In this document: positions 51,753 through 62,167 of the stretch, piece by piece | Numbering within the stretch: position 1 is the first letter of the stretch | Layout: every line of letters begins with the position of its first letter | DNA from: Streptomyces lincolnensis | GTDB taxonomy: Bacteria; Actinomycetota; Actinomycetes; Streptomycetales; Streptomycetaceae | Length of the DNA: 64,000 nucleotides | Assembly: GCF_021173675.1 (NCBI RefSeq) | Contig: NZ_JAIHON010000011.1 | Coordinates: 62,001-126,000 of the forward strand | Reading direction: 5' to 3' | Notes under the pieces: model-generated | Told to the model about the DNA's origin: nothing | What the model saw: only the letters and a program-made list of their open reading frames with translations | Database searches by the model: none | Made by a program: the position numbers and the translations under genes

Positions 51753-52919
51753 TCAGCCGCGCGCGCCCAGCAGGTGGTCCATCGCCAGCTGGTCGAGCCG
51801 CTCGAAGGCCATGCCGCGCGCGGCGGCCGCCTCCACGTCGAACTCCTCGAAGGCCGCGCGGTCCGCGAGCAGCGCCTTGAGGCCGTCGGCCGCGGTGGGC
51901 TGTGCCAGCTCGTCCAGGCGGGAGGCGCGCAGGGCCTCCTGGACCTCCGGGTCGGCGCGGAAGGCGGACGCGCGCTCCTTGAGGATGAGGTAGTTGCGCA
52001 TGCAGCCCGCGGCCGACGCCCACACGCCGTCGAGGTCCTCGGTCCGCGGCGGCTTGAAGTCGAAGTGCTTCGGGCCCGCGTAGCCGGCGCTCTCCAGGAG
52101 GTCGACCAGCCAGAAGGCGGAGCGCAGGTCGCCGGCGCCGAAGCGCAGGTCCTGGTCGTACTTGATGCCGGACTGGCCGTTGAGGTCGATGTGGAAGAGC
52201 TTGCCCGCCCACAGGGCCTGCGCGATGCCGTGCGGGAAGTTCAGCCCGGCCATCTGCTCGTGGCCGACCTCGGGGTTGACGCCGTACAGCTCCGGGCGCT
52301 CCAGGCGCTCGATGAACGCCAGCGCGTGGCCGACGGTGGGCAGCAGGATGTCGCCGCGCGGCTCGTTCGGCTTGGGCTCGATGGCGAACTTCAGGTTGTA
52401 GCCCTGCTCGGTGACGTACTCGCCGAGGAGGTCGAACGCCTCCTTCATGCGGTCCAGGGCGACGCGCACGTCCTTGGCGGCACCGGACTCGGCGCCCTCA
52501 CGGCCGCCCCAGGCGACGTAGGTCTCGGCGCCGAGCTCGGCAGCGAGGTCGATGTTGCGGATCGTCTTGCGCAGCGCGTAGCGGCGCACGTCACGGTCGT
52601 TGGCGGTGAAGGCGCCGTCCTTGAAGACCGGGTGCGTGAAGAGGTTGGTGGTGGCCATCGGCACCTTCATGCCGGTGGCGTCCAGGGCCTCGCGGAAGCG
52701 CTTGATGTGGCCCTCGCGCTCGCTGTCGGAGGACCCGAAGGGGATCAGGTCGTCGTCGTGGAAGGTCACGCCGTGGGCACCGAGCTCGGACAGACGCCGC
52801 ACGGTCTCGACCGGGTCGAGGGCACGGCGCGTGGCGTCGCCGAACGGGTCCCGTCCCTGCCAGCCGACGGTCCACAGGCCGAAGGTGAACCTGTCCTCGG
52901 GGGTGGGCTGGTAGTTCAT
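51753..52919 (-). CDS. xylA: Xylose isomerase
   Basis: The 388-residue enzyme interconverts D-xylose and D-xylulose (and glucose/fructose industrially), using a TIM barrel and two divalent metals. It shows VTFHDDDLIPFG, the metal ligands in KFAIEPKPNEPRGD and NPEVGHEQMAG, LFHIDLNGQ and HFDFKPPRTED. The length matches the streptomycete class I enzyme. ATG is preceded by AAGGAG. It is divergent from xylB, sharing a 117-bp control region; an inverted repeat follows the stop. Confidence 0.98.
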   Translation of the reverse strand: MNYQPTPEDRFTFGLWTVGWQGRDPFGDATRRALDPVETVRRLSELGAHGVTFHDDDLIPFGSSDSEREGHIKRFREALDATGMKVPMATTNLFTHPVFKDGAFTANDRDVRRYALRKTIRNIDLAAELGAETYVAWGGREGAESGAAKDVRVALDRMKEAFDLLGEYVTEQGYNLKFAIEPKPNEPRGDILLPTVGHALAFIERLERPELYGVNPEVGHEQMAGLNFPHGIAQALWAGKLFHIDLNGQSGIKYDQDLRFGAGDLRSAFWLVDLLESAGYAGPKHFDFKPPRTEDLDGVWASAAGCMRNYLILKERASAFRADPEVQEALRASRLDELAQPTAADGLKALLADRAAFEEFDVEAAAARGMAFERLDQLAMDHLLGARG

Positions 52920-52940
52920 GCCGCGGCTCCTTGCGTGCTG

Positions 52941-52985
52941 AGACTATTTCGTCATGGCCGTTTACAAATTAGTATGCGAACGCAT
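52941..52985. promoter_or_regulatory. Divergent xylA/xylB control region
   Basis: ATGCG-AA-CGCAT at 52974-52985 is a perfect palindrome near the centre of the gap. TAGTAT at 52970-52975 fits a -10 for xylB, and AGACTA (TAGTCT on the minus strand) at 52941-52946 fits a -10 for xylA. The palindrome is the best candidate operator for the ROK regulator encoded downstream. Inferred from position only. Confidence 0.5.
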
Positions 52986-53036
52986 CTCTGGGAAGACAGA
53001 CCCCGAAGAGCCGCGAAAAAACTTGAGGAGAGCCCG

Positions 53037-54482
53037 ATGTCAGCAGCCGAGGGTCCGCTCGTCGTCGGCGTGGACACATCCACGCAGTCCACGAAGGCGC
53101 TGGTCGTGGACGCGGCCACCGGACAGGTCGTCGCGAGCGGCCAGGCGCCGCACACCGTGACCTCCGGCGCCGGCCGGGAGAGCGACCCGCGTCAGTGGTG
53201 GGACGCGCTGAACGAGGCCCTGCGCCAGTGCGGGGACGCGGCCCGCGAGGCGGCCGCGGTCTCGATCGGCGGCCAGCAGCACGGCCTGGTCACCCTGGAC
53301 GAGCGCGGCGAGCCGGTCCGCCCGGCCCTGCTGTGGAACGACGTGCGCTCCGCGCCGCAGGCCCGCCGGCTGACCGAGGAACTGGGCGGCGCGAAGTTCT
53401 GGGCCGAGCGCACCGGGTCGGTCCCGGCGGCCTCCTTCACGGTCACGAAGTGGGCCTGGCTGGCCGAGCACGAACCGGAGGCCGTCCGCGCCACCAAGGC
53501 CGTCCGGCTCCCCCACGACTACCTCACCGAGCGCCTGACGGGCCAGGGCACCACCGACCGCGGAGACGCCTCCGGCACCGGCTGGTGGGCCTCGGGGACC
53601 GAGTCCTACGACGACGAGATCCTCGCCCACGTCGGACTCGACCCGGCCCTGCTGCCCCGCGTGGTCCGGCCCGGTGAGGTGGCCGGAACCGTGCGCGACG
53701 GCCACGACCTGCCGTTCTCCAAGGGCACCCTGGTCGCCCCCGGCACCGGCGACAACGCCGCCGCCGCGCTGGGCCTCGGCCTGCGCCCCGGCACCCCGGT
53801 GCTGAGCCTGGGCACCTCCGGCACGGTGTACGCCGTGTCCAAGCGGCGCCCCACGGACCCCACCGGCACGGTGGCGGGCTTCGCCGACGCCCACGGCGAC
53901 TGGCTGCCCCTGGCCTGCACCCTGAACTGCACCCTCGCCGTCGACCGGATCGCCGCCCTGCTGGGCCTGGACCGCGAGGCGGTCGAGCCCACCACCGCCG
54001 TCACCCTGCTCCCCTACCTGGACGGCGAGCGCACCCCCAACCTCCCGAACGCCTCGGGACTGCTGCACGGGCTGCGCCACGACACCACCGGCGGCCAGCT
54101 CCTCCAGGCCGCCTACGACGGCGCCGTCCACGCGCTGCTCGGCGCGCTCGACCTGGTCCTCGACGAGGACGCCGACCGCTCGACCCCGCTGCTGCTGATC
54201 GGCGGCGGCGCCCGGGGCACGGCCTGGCAGCAGACCGTACGACGGCTCTCGGGCCGCCCGGTCCAGGTGCCCGAGGCCAAGGAACTGGTCGCGCTGGGCG
54301 CGGCGGCGCAGGCGGCCGGCCTGCTCACCGGCGAGGATCCGGCCGCGGTCGCCCGCCGCTGGAACACCGCGGCCGGTCCGGTGCTGGAGGCCGTGGAGCG
54401 GGACGAGGCGGCACTGGCGAGGATCACCGGGGTACTCTCCGACGCGGCTCCGCTGCTGGAGCGGGGGACGGACGCACGCTGA
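53037..54482 (+). CDS. xylB: Xylulokinase
   Basis: The 481-residue FGGY-family kinase phosphorylates D-xylulose for the pentose phosphate pathway. It has the N-terminal VVGVDTSTQSTKALVVD phosphate motif, SIGGQQHGLVTLD (family), the middle GTSGTVYAVS, and the C-terminal LLLIGGGARGTAWQQTVRRL. ATG at 53037 has GAGGAG upstream; the open frame continues far upstream antisense to xylA and is not used. The ROK regulator follows 58 bp downstream. Confidence 0.96.
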   Translation: MSAAEGPLVVGVDTSTQSTKALVVDAATGQVVASGQAPHTVTSGAGRESDPRQWWDALNEALRQCGDAAREAAAVSIGGQQHGLVTLDERGEPVRPALLWNDVRSAPQARRLTEELGGAKFWAERTGSVPAASFTVTKWAWLAEHEPEAVRATKAVRLPHDYLTERLTGQGTTDRGDASGTGWWASGTESYDDEILAHVGLDPALLPRVVRPGEVAGTVRDGHDLPFSKGTLVAPGTGDNAAAALGLGLRPGTPVLSLGTSGTVYAVSKRRPTDPTGTVAGFADAHGDWLPLACTLNCTLAVDRIAALLGLDREAVEPTTAVTLLPYLDGERTPNLPNASGLLHGLRHDTTGGQLLQAAYDGAVHALLGALDLVLDEDADRSTPLLLIGGGARGTAWQQTVRRLSGRPVQVPEAKELVALGAAAQAAGLLTGEDPAAVARRWNTAAGPVLEAVERDEAALARITGVLSDAAPLLERGTDAR

Positions 54483-54540
54483 GCCACCTGCGCGGGCCCG
54501 TCGAACCGGCGACCGACACCGAGCGAGGACGGACGGAGGC

Positions 54541-55749
54541 ATGACCGCACCGCTGCACGAGGCCCGCCCGGCCGGCCCCGGACGCGCGCTGCCCGACACC
54601 CAGCAGGGGATGCGGCGGCGCAACCTCGCCCGGGTGATGCACACCGTCAGCGCCCAGGGGCCGCTGTCCCGTGCCGCCGTCGCCTCGCACATCGGGCTGA
54701 CCCGCGCGGCCGTGTCGAGCCTGGTCGACGAGCTCATCCGCTCGGGACTGCTGGAGGAACTCGGTCCGGAACGGCCCGGCCGGGTGGGCAGGCCGGGCTC
54801 GGCGCTCGCCGTCAGCGGACACGGCCCCGCCGGGATCGGTGCCGAGATCGGCGTCGACCACCTCGCGGTCTGCGCCGTCGACCTGCGCGGCGAGATACGT
54901 GCCCGGGCCGTGCGCCACGGCGCCAACCGGGGCCGCTCCCCCGAGCCGGTGACCGCCGAGCTCACCGACCTGGTGCGGCAGGTCGTCGCCGACGCGGAGG
55001 GCCTCGGGCTGTGGCCGGCGGGGCTGGCCGTGGCCGTGCCCGGACTGGTGGCGCGCGACGCCCGGACCGTCGTCCGCGCACCGAACCTCGACTGGCACGA
55101 CACCGACCTCGGTGCCCTGCTGCCCGCCGAACTCGCGCCGACCGTGGGCAACGAGGCCAACTTCGGCGCTCTCGCCGAGCTCTGGCTCGGCGACGGCACC
55201 CCGCACGACTTCCTGCACGTCTCCGCGGAGATCGGCATCGGCGCCGCGGTCGTGGTGGACGGGCGGCTGTTGCACGGAACACGCGGTTTCGCGGGCGAGT
55301 TGGGCCATGTGCCGGTCCACCCGGACGGGCCCGGCTGCCCGTGCGGCGGGCGCGGCTGCCTGGAGCAGTACGCCGGCGAGGAGGCCGTGCTGCGGGCGGC
55401 CGGACTGGAGCCGGGTGAGGACCGTGTCGGGCTGCTGTCGCACCGCGCGACGGACGGGGACGAGAACGTACGCCGGGCCCTGCGCGAGGCCGGAGAGGCA
55501 CTCGGGATCGCGCTGACCGGCGCGGTCAACCTGCTGGACCCGGAGAACGTCGTGCTCGGCGGCGCACTCGCCGGACTCGCGCCCTGGCTGCTGCCGTCCC
55601 TGCGGGCGGAGCTGGCCCGGCGCACGGCGGGCCCCGCCTGCCCGGTGTCGGTGTCCGAGCTGGGCTCCGAGGGACCGCTGCTCGGGGCGGCGCACTCGGT
55701 GGTGCGCGGCGTGTTGGACGACCCTGCGCGAGTGGCGGAACGGGCCTGA
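54541..55749 (+). CDS. xylR: ROK-family repressor of xylose genes
   Basis: The 402-residue protein has a winged-helix N-terminus (GPLSRAAVASHIGLTRAAVSS) and a C-terminal ROK sugar-kinase-like domain with the zinc motif CPCGGRGCLEQYAG and GIGAEIGVDHLAV. Kinase-like folds in such regulators bind the sugar but usually do not phosphorylate it. It is in the xylB transcript, so autogenous control by xylose is likely. Its probable operator lies between xylA and xylB. Confidence 0.92.
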   Translation: MTAPLHEARPAGPGRALPDTQQGMRRRNLARVMHTVSAQGPLSRAAVASHIGLTRAAVSSLVDELIRSGLLEELGPERPGRVGRPGSALAVSGHGPAGIGAEIGVDHLAVCAVDLRGEIRARAVRHGANRGRSPEPVTAELTDLVRQVVADAEGLGLWPAGLAVAVPGLVARDARTVVRAPNLDWHDTDLGALLPAELAPTVGNEANFGALAELWLGDGTPHDFLHVSAEIGIGAAVVVDGRLLHGTRGFAGELGHVPVHPDGPGCPCGGRGCLEQYAGEEAVLRAAGLEPGEDRVGLLSHRATDGDENVRRALREAGEALGIALTGAVNLLDPENVVLGGALAGLAPWLLPSLRAELARRTAGPACPVSVSELGSEGPLLGAAHSVVRGVLDDPARVAERA

Positions 55750-55772
55750 CCGCCGCCCTTCCCGGGGCCGTT

Positions 55773-55790
55773 CTCACCCGTCCGGGTGAG
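55773..55790 (+). terminator. Hairpin after xylR
   Basis: CTCACCCG-TC-CGGGTGAG forms a tight stem 24 bp behind the xylR stop. There is no T-run, as is common in Streptomyces terminators. Confidence 0.5.
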
Positions 55791-55918
55791 TGACTTATCC
55801 ACAATCACGCACCCGTCCACCGAAACCCGGGGTGTTCTTCTGCCCGACCCACGAGCGCCGTACCGTCGTTCACGCGAGCCACAGCCATCGCAGTTCCGCA
55901 GAACGGAGCCGTACCACG

Positions 55919-56932
55919 ATGAACGACCCGAGGATCCTGACCGTGCGCCCCGAACCGGGCGAGTACGCCTGGACATTCGGCGGCGCGGCCCCAGTCGCGC
56001 GGATCGCGCCCGGCACCGTGCTCGACCTGTACACCGAGGACTGCTTCGCGGGACGGGTACGGTCCGAGAAGGACCTGGTGTCCGAGGTGTGCGAGTTCCC
56101 GTTCCTCAACCCGCAGACCGGCCCCTTCCACATCGAGGGCGCCGAACCGGGCGACACCGTCGCCGTGCACTTCGTGTCGATCGAACCCGCCCGGGACTGG
56201 GCCGCCTCCACCACGGTCCCCCTCTTCGGCGCGCTCACCTCCACCCACACCACGGCCACGCTGCAACCGCCGCTCCCGGAGACCGTGTGGATCTGGCAGC
56301 TCGACCGCTCCCGACGCACGGCGCTGTTCCGGGCCCGCGACAGCGACATCGAGGTGGAACTGCCGATGGACCCGATGCACGGCACGGTGGGCGTGGCCCC
56401 CGCCAACCTGGAGGTGCGCTCGGCACTGGTGCCCGACGCGCACGGCGGCAACATGGACACACCCGAGATGCGCGCGGGCGTCACCTGCTACCTCGGGGTG
56501 AACGTCGAGGGCGCGCTGCTCAGCCTCGGCGACGGCCACGCCCGGCAGGGCGAGGGAGAGACCTGCGGAGTGGCCGTGGAGTGCGCGATGAACACCGTGG
56601 TGATCGTCGAGCTGCTGAAGGGGCTGGCCACGCCCTGGCCGCGCATCGAGTCGGACACCCACATCATCTCGACCGGCTCGGCACGCCCGCTGGAGGACGC
56701 GTTCCGGATATCCCAGCTCGACCTGGTGCGCTGGCTCGTGCGGGACTACGGCTTCAGCGAGCTGGACGCCTACCAGTTCGCGACCCAGACCGTCGAATCC
56801 CCGCTGGCCAACGTCTGCGACACCAACTACACGTGCGTGGCCAAGCTCCGCAAGGAGTGGCTGCCCGCGCGCGAGACACACCGCGGAGTGCACGCACGGC
56901 TGCGGGAGACCGCGGCGGCGCTCCGGGCCTGA
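55919..56932 (+). CDS. Acetamidase/formamidase family protein
   Basis: The 337-residue protein matches the FmdA/AmdA family (Pfam FmdA_AmdA), which hydrolyses short amides to ammonia and acid. Recognisable parts are ILTVRPEPGEYAWTFGG, GPFHIEGAEPGDTVAVHF, the central DPMHGTVGVAPAN and GGNMDTPEMRAGVTCYL, and GDGHARQGEGE. The metal-binding His/Asp/Glu pattern of the family is present. The ATG at 55919 is unusual in having no strong ribosome site. The gene may support nitrogen scavenging; it is not obviously in an operon. Confidence 0.88.
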   Translation: MNDPRILTVRPEPGEYAWTFGGAAPVARIAPGTVLDLYTEDCFAGRVRSEKDLVSEVCEFPFLNPQTGPFHIEGAEPGDTVAVHFVSIEPARDWAASTTVPLFGALTSTHTTATLQPPLPETVWIWQLDRSRRTALFRARDSDIEVELPMDPMHGTVGVAPANLEVRSALVPDAHGGNMDTPEMRAGVTCYLGVNVEGALLSLGDGHARQGEGETCGVAVECAMNTVVIVELLKGLATPWPRIESDTHIISTGSARPLEDAFRISQLDLVRWLVRDYGFSELDAYQFATQTVESPLANVCDTNYTCVAKLRKEWLPARETHRGVHARLRETAAALRA

Positions 56933-57041
56933 ACACCCGGCCGAGCACGATCCTTGGCCCCTGGTTCGGGTGCGACCACCTGGGCCGTCGTTCGGATGAA
57001 CGTGGTCGAAACGGTTGTCCGCGCGCGTACCCGGAGTGACG

Positions 57042-58355
57042 ATGTCCACAACCGCATCGCCTTTCGGGGAGGCCGAGTTGTCCGATCCGTGGGTGGCCCT
57101 GGAACCGGGGGCCGACCCGGCCGAGCACGCACGGATGCTGCGGCGCGCGCACGAGACGTTCACCGAGGCGGGCACGGTGCCGCGTCCGGTGCGTTCGGTG
57201 GTGGCCGACTCCTGGCGGCGTTCCGCGCGGGCCGGTGTCGGCCCCGACGGCACGGCGGACGTGGAGCTCATGGACGGTGATCTCGGCGCCTACCGGGCGG
57301 AGCACCCCCTGGCACGGGTGATGCCGCTGTTCCGTGAGCTGCTGGGCACGTTCGCCGCCGACGGGGCACACCTCCTCGCGGTGTGCGACGAGCACGGCAG
57401 GCTGCTGTGGGTCGAGGGCGACCCGAGCACCCGGAGCCGGGCCGGGCGGATGAACTTCGTCCCGGGCGCGCGCTGGGCGGAGACCTCGGTCGGCACGAAC
57501 GCGCCGGGCACCGCGGTGGCCGTGGACCGGCCGGTACAGGTGTTCACGGCCGAGCACTTCATCCGCCGGGTGCAGCCCTGGACCTGCGCGGCGGCCCCCG
57601 TGCACGACCCGCGGTCCGGACGGGTGCTCGGTGCCGTGGACATCACCGGCGGGGACGGGCTCGCCCATCCGCACAGCCTGGGTTTCGTACAGGCCGTGGC
57701 GCGCGCCGCCGAGTCCCACCTGGCGCTTCTCGCACCGCAGCGGCCCGCCCTCGACACGCCGGAGCTGACCGTGCTCGGCCGCGACGAGGCACAACTGCTC
57801 GTCGAGGGGCGCCGAATCCGGCTCAGCCGTCGGCACAGCGAGATCCTGGTGCTGCTGGCCCGGCACCCGGAAGGGCTGACCGGCGACGAGCTGTTGTGCG
57901 CGCTCTACGAGGACGAGTCGGTGCCACCGGTGACGCTGCGCGCCGAACTGGCCCGCCTGCGCCGGTTGCTCGGACCGAGCCTGCTGGCGTCGCGCCCCTA
58001 CCGGCTCACCGTCCCGGTCGAGTCCGACGTCGCCGTGGTCGAGCGGCGGCTGGAGACCGGCGCGGTCACCGCGGCCGCTGCGGCGTACGCGGGACCACTG
58101 CTGCCCGGCTCGCAGGCCCCGGCGGTGGTGCGGCTGCGGCGCCGGCTCGCCGACGGTCTGCGCACCGCCCTGATCGCCCGCCGCGATCCCGACCTGCTCG
58201 CCGACTGGGCACACGCAGCGTGGGGCGAGGACGACCTCGACGTCTGGCGGGCGCTCGCCGCGGTGCGACCGACAGCGGCGGTGCGGGCCCGACTGGCCTC
58301 GCTGGAAGCGGAGTTGTCGGCGCCGCCCGCGTGGCCACGTCCGGCGGTGCGCTGA
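57042..58355 (+). CDS. GAF-domain transcriptional regulator of aldehyde dehydrogenase
   Basis: The 437-residue protein starts with a helical segment, then a GAF-like sensor (LLAVCDEHGRLLWVEG, NFVPGARWAETSVGTNAPG, the typical pattern of AcoR-type sensors) to about residue 210, and ends in an OmpR/SARP-like winged-helix part (RRIRLSRRHSEILVLLARH, LSRRHSEI) with further helices. It has no AAA+ domain, so it does not act through sigma-54. It lies just upstream of the aldehyde dehydrogenase and very likely controls it. The ligand may be an aldehyde or alcohol. Confidence 0.8.
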   Translation: MSTTASPFGEAELSDPWVALEPGADPAEHARMLRRAHETFTEAGTVPRPVRSVVADSWRRSARAGVGPDGTADVELMDGDLGAYRAEHPLARVMPLFRELLGTFAADGAHLLAVCDEHGRLLWVEGDPSTRSRAGRMNFVPGARWAETSVGTNAPGTAVAVDRPVQVFTAEHFIRRVQPWTCAAAPVHDPRSGRVLGAVDITGGDGLAHPHSLGFVQAVARAAESHLALLAPQRPALDTPELTVLGRDEAQLLVEGRRIRLSRRHSEILVLLARHPEGLTGDELLCALYEDESVPPVTLRAELARLRRLLGPSLLASRPYRLTVPVESDVAVVERRLETGAVTAAAAAYAGPLLPGSQAPAVVRLRRRLADGLRTALIARRDPDLLADWAHAAWGEDDLDVWRALAAVRPTAAVRARLASLEAELSAPPAWPRPAVR

Positions 58356-58379
58356 CTGCCGTCCTCCCTTGCCCACCGC

Positions 58380-58396
58380 GCAACGTAGTTGCAACG
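58380..58396. promoter_or_regulatory. Palindromic site before the aldehyde dehydrogenase
   Basis: GCAAC-GTA-GTTGC (58380-58392) overlaps the 8-bp palindrome GTTGCAAC at 58388-58395. Such phased GCAAC arms directly upstream of the dehydrogenase suit a dimeric regulator, most simply the GAF protein encoded next door. Confidence 0.45.
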
Positions 58397-58465
58397 TGCC
58401 GCTTCCTAGCCTCGCGCCGAGAGCTGCCCAACGGCGGGCAGCGCTTCTCGAGGAGGCACACCGGC

Positions 58466-59989
<1,524 letters not shown>

Positions 59990-60000
59990 AGCCTGAAGTC

Positions 60001-60035
60001 GGTTGCCTGGGGACGTCGTTGCGCTCCAGGCAACC
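60001..60035. terminator. Hairpin between the convergent aldehyde dehydrogenase and glycosyltransferase
   Basis: GGTTGCCTGG pairs with CCAGGCAACC across a 15-nt loop, just after the dehydrogenase stop. Both transcripts probably end here. There is no T-run. Confidence 0.6.
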
Positions 60036-60071
60036 CGCCACGGAAGATGCTCACTGTAATCAGTCGGGTTT

Positions 60072-61334
60072 TCAGAGCTGTGGTCCGGCGTCCAAGGGAG
60101 TTCCCGCCGGACCATTCGCGAACCGAGGATCTCCGAAGGACCCGACCCACGACACCGGCGGCGGCAAGCGGGTGACTCTGCGGTCATCGCCCTCCTCTTG
60201 TGGCCGCGCCGCCGTCCTCGCGGCCAGAGCAGGCCGTTCCTGGCCGCCACCGTGTCGAGAGACGTAGAACGCCAGGTGGCGTTCGGCTGCGGTGGCCCAG
60301 GTGTGGCGGGCGGCGAGTCGGCGGCCCCTCTCCCGGCGCGTGGGGGTGTCGTCCGTGAGCGCGGCGCCGAGTTCGGCGGCGAGGTCCTGGGGGGTGGTCG
60401 CGAAACGGGCGGCGCTGTCGAACACCTCGCGCAGTACGGGCAGGTCTCGTGCGACCAGCGGAACTCCCGCGGCGAGTGCTTCCATCGCGGCCATTCCGAA
60501 GCCCTCCTTGACGGAGGGGAAGGCGAAGGCGGAGGCGGCGGCCACCAGGGGCGGCAGCTCGTCCTCGGCAACCTGTCCCAACACGATTGGCTCAACGCGG
60601 AGTTCGGCTGCGCGTGTCTCCCAGCGGGCCCGGTAGTCGCGGTAGTCGAAGAGGGTTTCGCCGCCCGCGATCACAAGTTGTACGTCGGGGTGTGCGGAGC
60701 GCAGCTGGGCGTGCGCCTCCAGCAGGTCCAGGGAGCCCTTGCGGGGTTCGATGCCGCCGACGGTGAGGACGTAGCGGCCCAGGCGGGTACGCCAGTTCGC
60801 GCGGGCGGCCGGATCGGTGGTGGCGAAACGGTCGTAGGCCACTCCATTGGGGATGACGGCCGCCTCGATGCCCCAGCCGTCGGCCAGTTCCGTGGCGACG
60901 GCCGCCGACACGCAGATGTGTGCGTACGGCTCGACGATGGCTCGCTCGTGGCAGGCGGCCAGTTCGGGGGTGGTGAAGTGGTCGATGTGGTGGACCGTGC
61001 GCACGCAGCGGCCGCCGACCGCGTTGGCGCTGATGCAGTCCTGGGCGTGGACGATGTCGTACGCCGCCGTGAAGGGCTCGAAGGCCGTGCCCAGGACGGT
61101 GATGGAACGCAGGATCCGTTCGCCGACGGACTCCTCCGGCGGGCCGTCCGGGAACGGCACGATCCGCAGCCGTACGGCGGGGTCGACCGGCCGGAAGAAG
61201 CCCTCGTCACCGCCGCGGCTCAGCGTCCACACGGTGACGTCCTGCCCGGCCGCGGCGAGCGCCTCGGCGAGGGCGAGCGTGTGGACGACGCCGCCGCGCG
61301 GTTTGGTGGAGTAGCTCAGCAGAGCGATCTTCAC
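60072..61334 (-). CDS. MSMEG_0565-type glycosyltransferase of the Nit1C cluster
   Basis: The 420-residue protein is a GT-B (family 4-like) glycosyltransferase: MKIALLSYSTKPRGGVVHTL, VHAQDCISANAVGG, LTVGGIEPRKGSLDLLEAH, and the nucleotide-sugar site SVKEGFGMAAMEALAAGVPLV. These features match the MSMEG_0565 family defined by its genomic link to a nitrilase cluster. The start is GTG at 61334, overlapping the upstream stop. The last 55 or so residues (after HLAFYVSRH) are Pro/Arg-rich and unlike the family, perhaps because the original end was replaced. Its sugar product is unknown. Confidence 0.85.
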   Translation of the reverse strand: MKIALLSYSTKPRGGVVHTLALAEALAAAGQDVTVWTLSRGGDEGFFRPVDPAVRLRIVPFPDGPPEESVGERILRSITVLGTAFEPFTAAYDIVHAQDCISANAVGGRCVRTVHHIDHFTTPELAACHERAIVEPYAHICVSAAVATELADGWGIEAAVIPNGVAYDRFATTDPAARANWRTRLGRYVLTVGGIEPRKGSLDLLEAHAQLRSAHPDVQLVIAGGETLFDYRDYRARWETRAAELRVEPIVLGQVAEDELPPLVAAASAFAFPSVKEGFGMAAMEALAAGVPLVARDLPVLREVFDSAARFATTPQDLAAELGAALTDDTPTRRERGRRLAARHTWATAAERHLAFYVSRHGGGQERPALAARTAARPQEEGDDRRVTRLPPPVSWVGSFGDPRFANGPAGTPLDAGPQL

Positions 61335-62167
61335 GACGGGTTCTCCCGGTAGGCGTCGGGCCGGCGCTCGTCGAGGTGGTGCAGGATGCGGCGAGCGCGG
61401 TCGATCTCCTCCACGATGTCGATCTCGGCGACCGCCAGACCGGCCTTGGACCAGGTGCGGGCGAGGATGTCACCACCCGGGCCGACCACCTTGGACTGGC
61501 CGAGGAAACGCATGCCGCCCATGGCACCGGTCTGGTTGGAGGAGGCGAGGACGACCTGGTTCTCGGCGGCGCGGGCCTGGTCGTACAGGTCGAAGAGCTT
61601 GGCCTGGCGGTCCTGTGCCGTGCGCGGGGCGCGGTTGGTGATGGACGTCGGCCAGGCGGAGAGGCAGGCGAGGATCTCCGCGCCGTCGAGGGCAAGCGAG
61701 CGGGCCGACTCGGGAAAGGTCTTGTCGTAGTCGATGAGCATGCCGATTCGGCCGACGGGGGTGTCGAAGGCGTCGAAGCGGTCACCGGGCGTGTAGGCGG
61801 CGACCTCGCCGGCCGGCAGATGGACCTTGCGGTGACGGCCGAGGACACCGTCGCCGCTGACGCAGACCGCGGCGTTGTAGCGCTCGTCGCCGCCGTCCTC
61901 GCAGTAGCCGAGGCAGACGACCATCTCGGCGGCCAGGCGGGCGACCTGGAGGATCAGCGGGTCGTCCGGCTTCAGGGCAGGCGGCAGCGCCTCGGGGTCG
62001 GGGTGGCGCAGGTCGGCGAGGTAGCCGCCGAGCGCGGCGTCGGGCAGGACCAGCAGTCCGGCGCCGGAGGCGCGCGCATCGTCGACGAGTTTGGCGATGC
62101 GGGCGAAGTCGAACTCCAGGTCGCGGCCGAAGTGGGCGGCAGCGGCCGCGATCCGGATCGTGCTCAT
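61331..62167 (-). CDS. Nitrilase-superfamily protein without catalytic Cys
   Basis: The 278-residue protein has the nitrilase fold and aligns along its whole length with the neighbour at 62164-63015. The Glu of the triad is D43 (LPDAALGGYL), the Lys is kept as K114 (RHRKVHLP), but the nucleophile Cys is D146 (GMLIDYDKTFPE). The fold core is otherwise well conserved (SGDGVLG, AWPTSITN, QVVLASSNQTG). It is therefore probably inactive as a hydrolase and may structure or regulate its paralogue. The start overlaps the upstream stop by ATGA. A catalytic change to another chemistry cannot be excluded. Confidence 0.88.
   Translation of the reverse strand: MSTIRIAAAAAHFGRDLEFDFARIAKLVDDARASGAGLLVLPDAALGGYLADLRHPDPEALPPALKPDDPLILQVARLAAEMVVCLGYCEDGGDERYNAAVCVSGDGVLGRHRKVHLPAGEVAAYTPGDRFDAFDTPVGRIGMLIDYDKTFPESARSLALDGAEILACLSAWPTSITNRAPRTAQDRQAKLFDLYDQARAAENQVVLASSNQTGAMGGMRFLGQSKVVGPGGDILARTWSKAGLAVAEIDIVEEIDRARRILHHLDERRPDAYRENPS

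Noticed and set aside
51750..53036. Upstream extension of the xylB frame
   Set aside because: It is antisense to xylA and unlike FGGY kinases; the ATG at 53037 has a good ribosome site.
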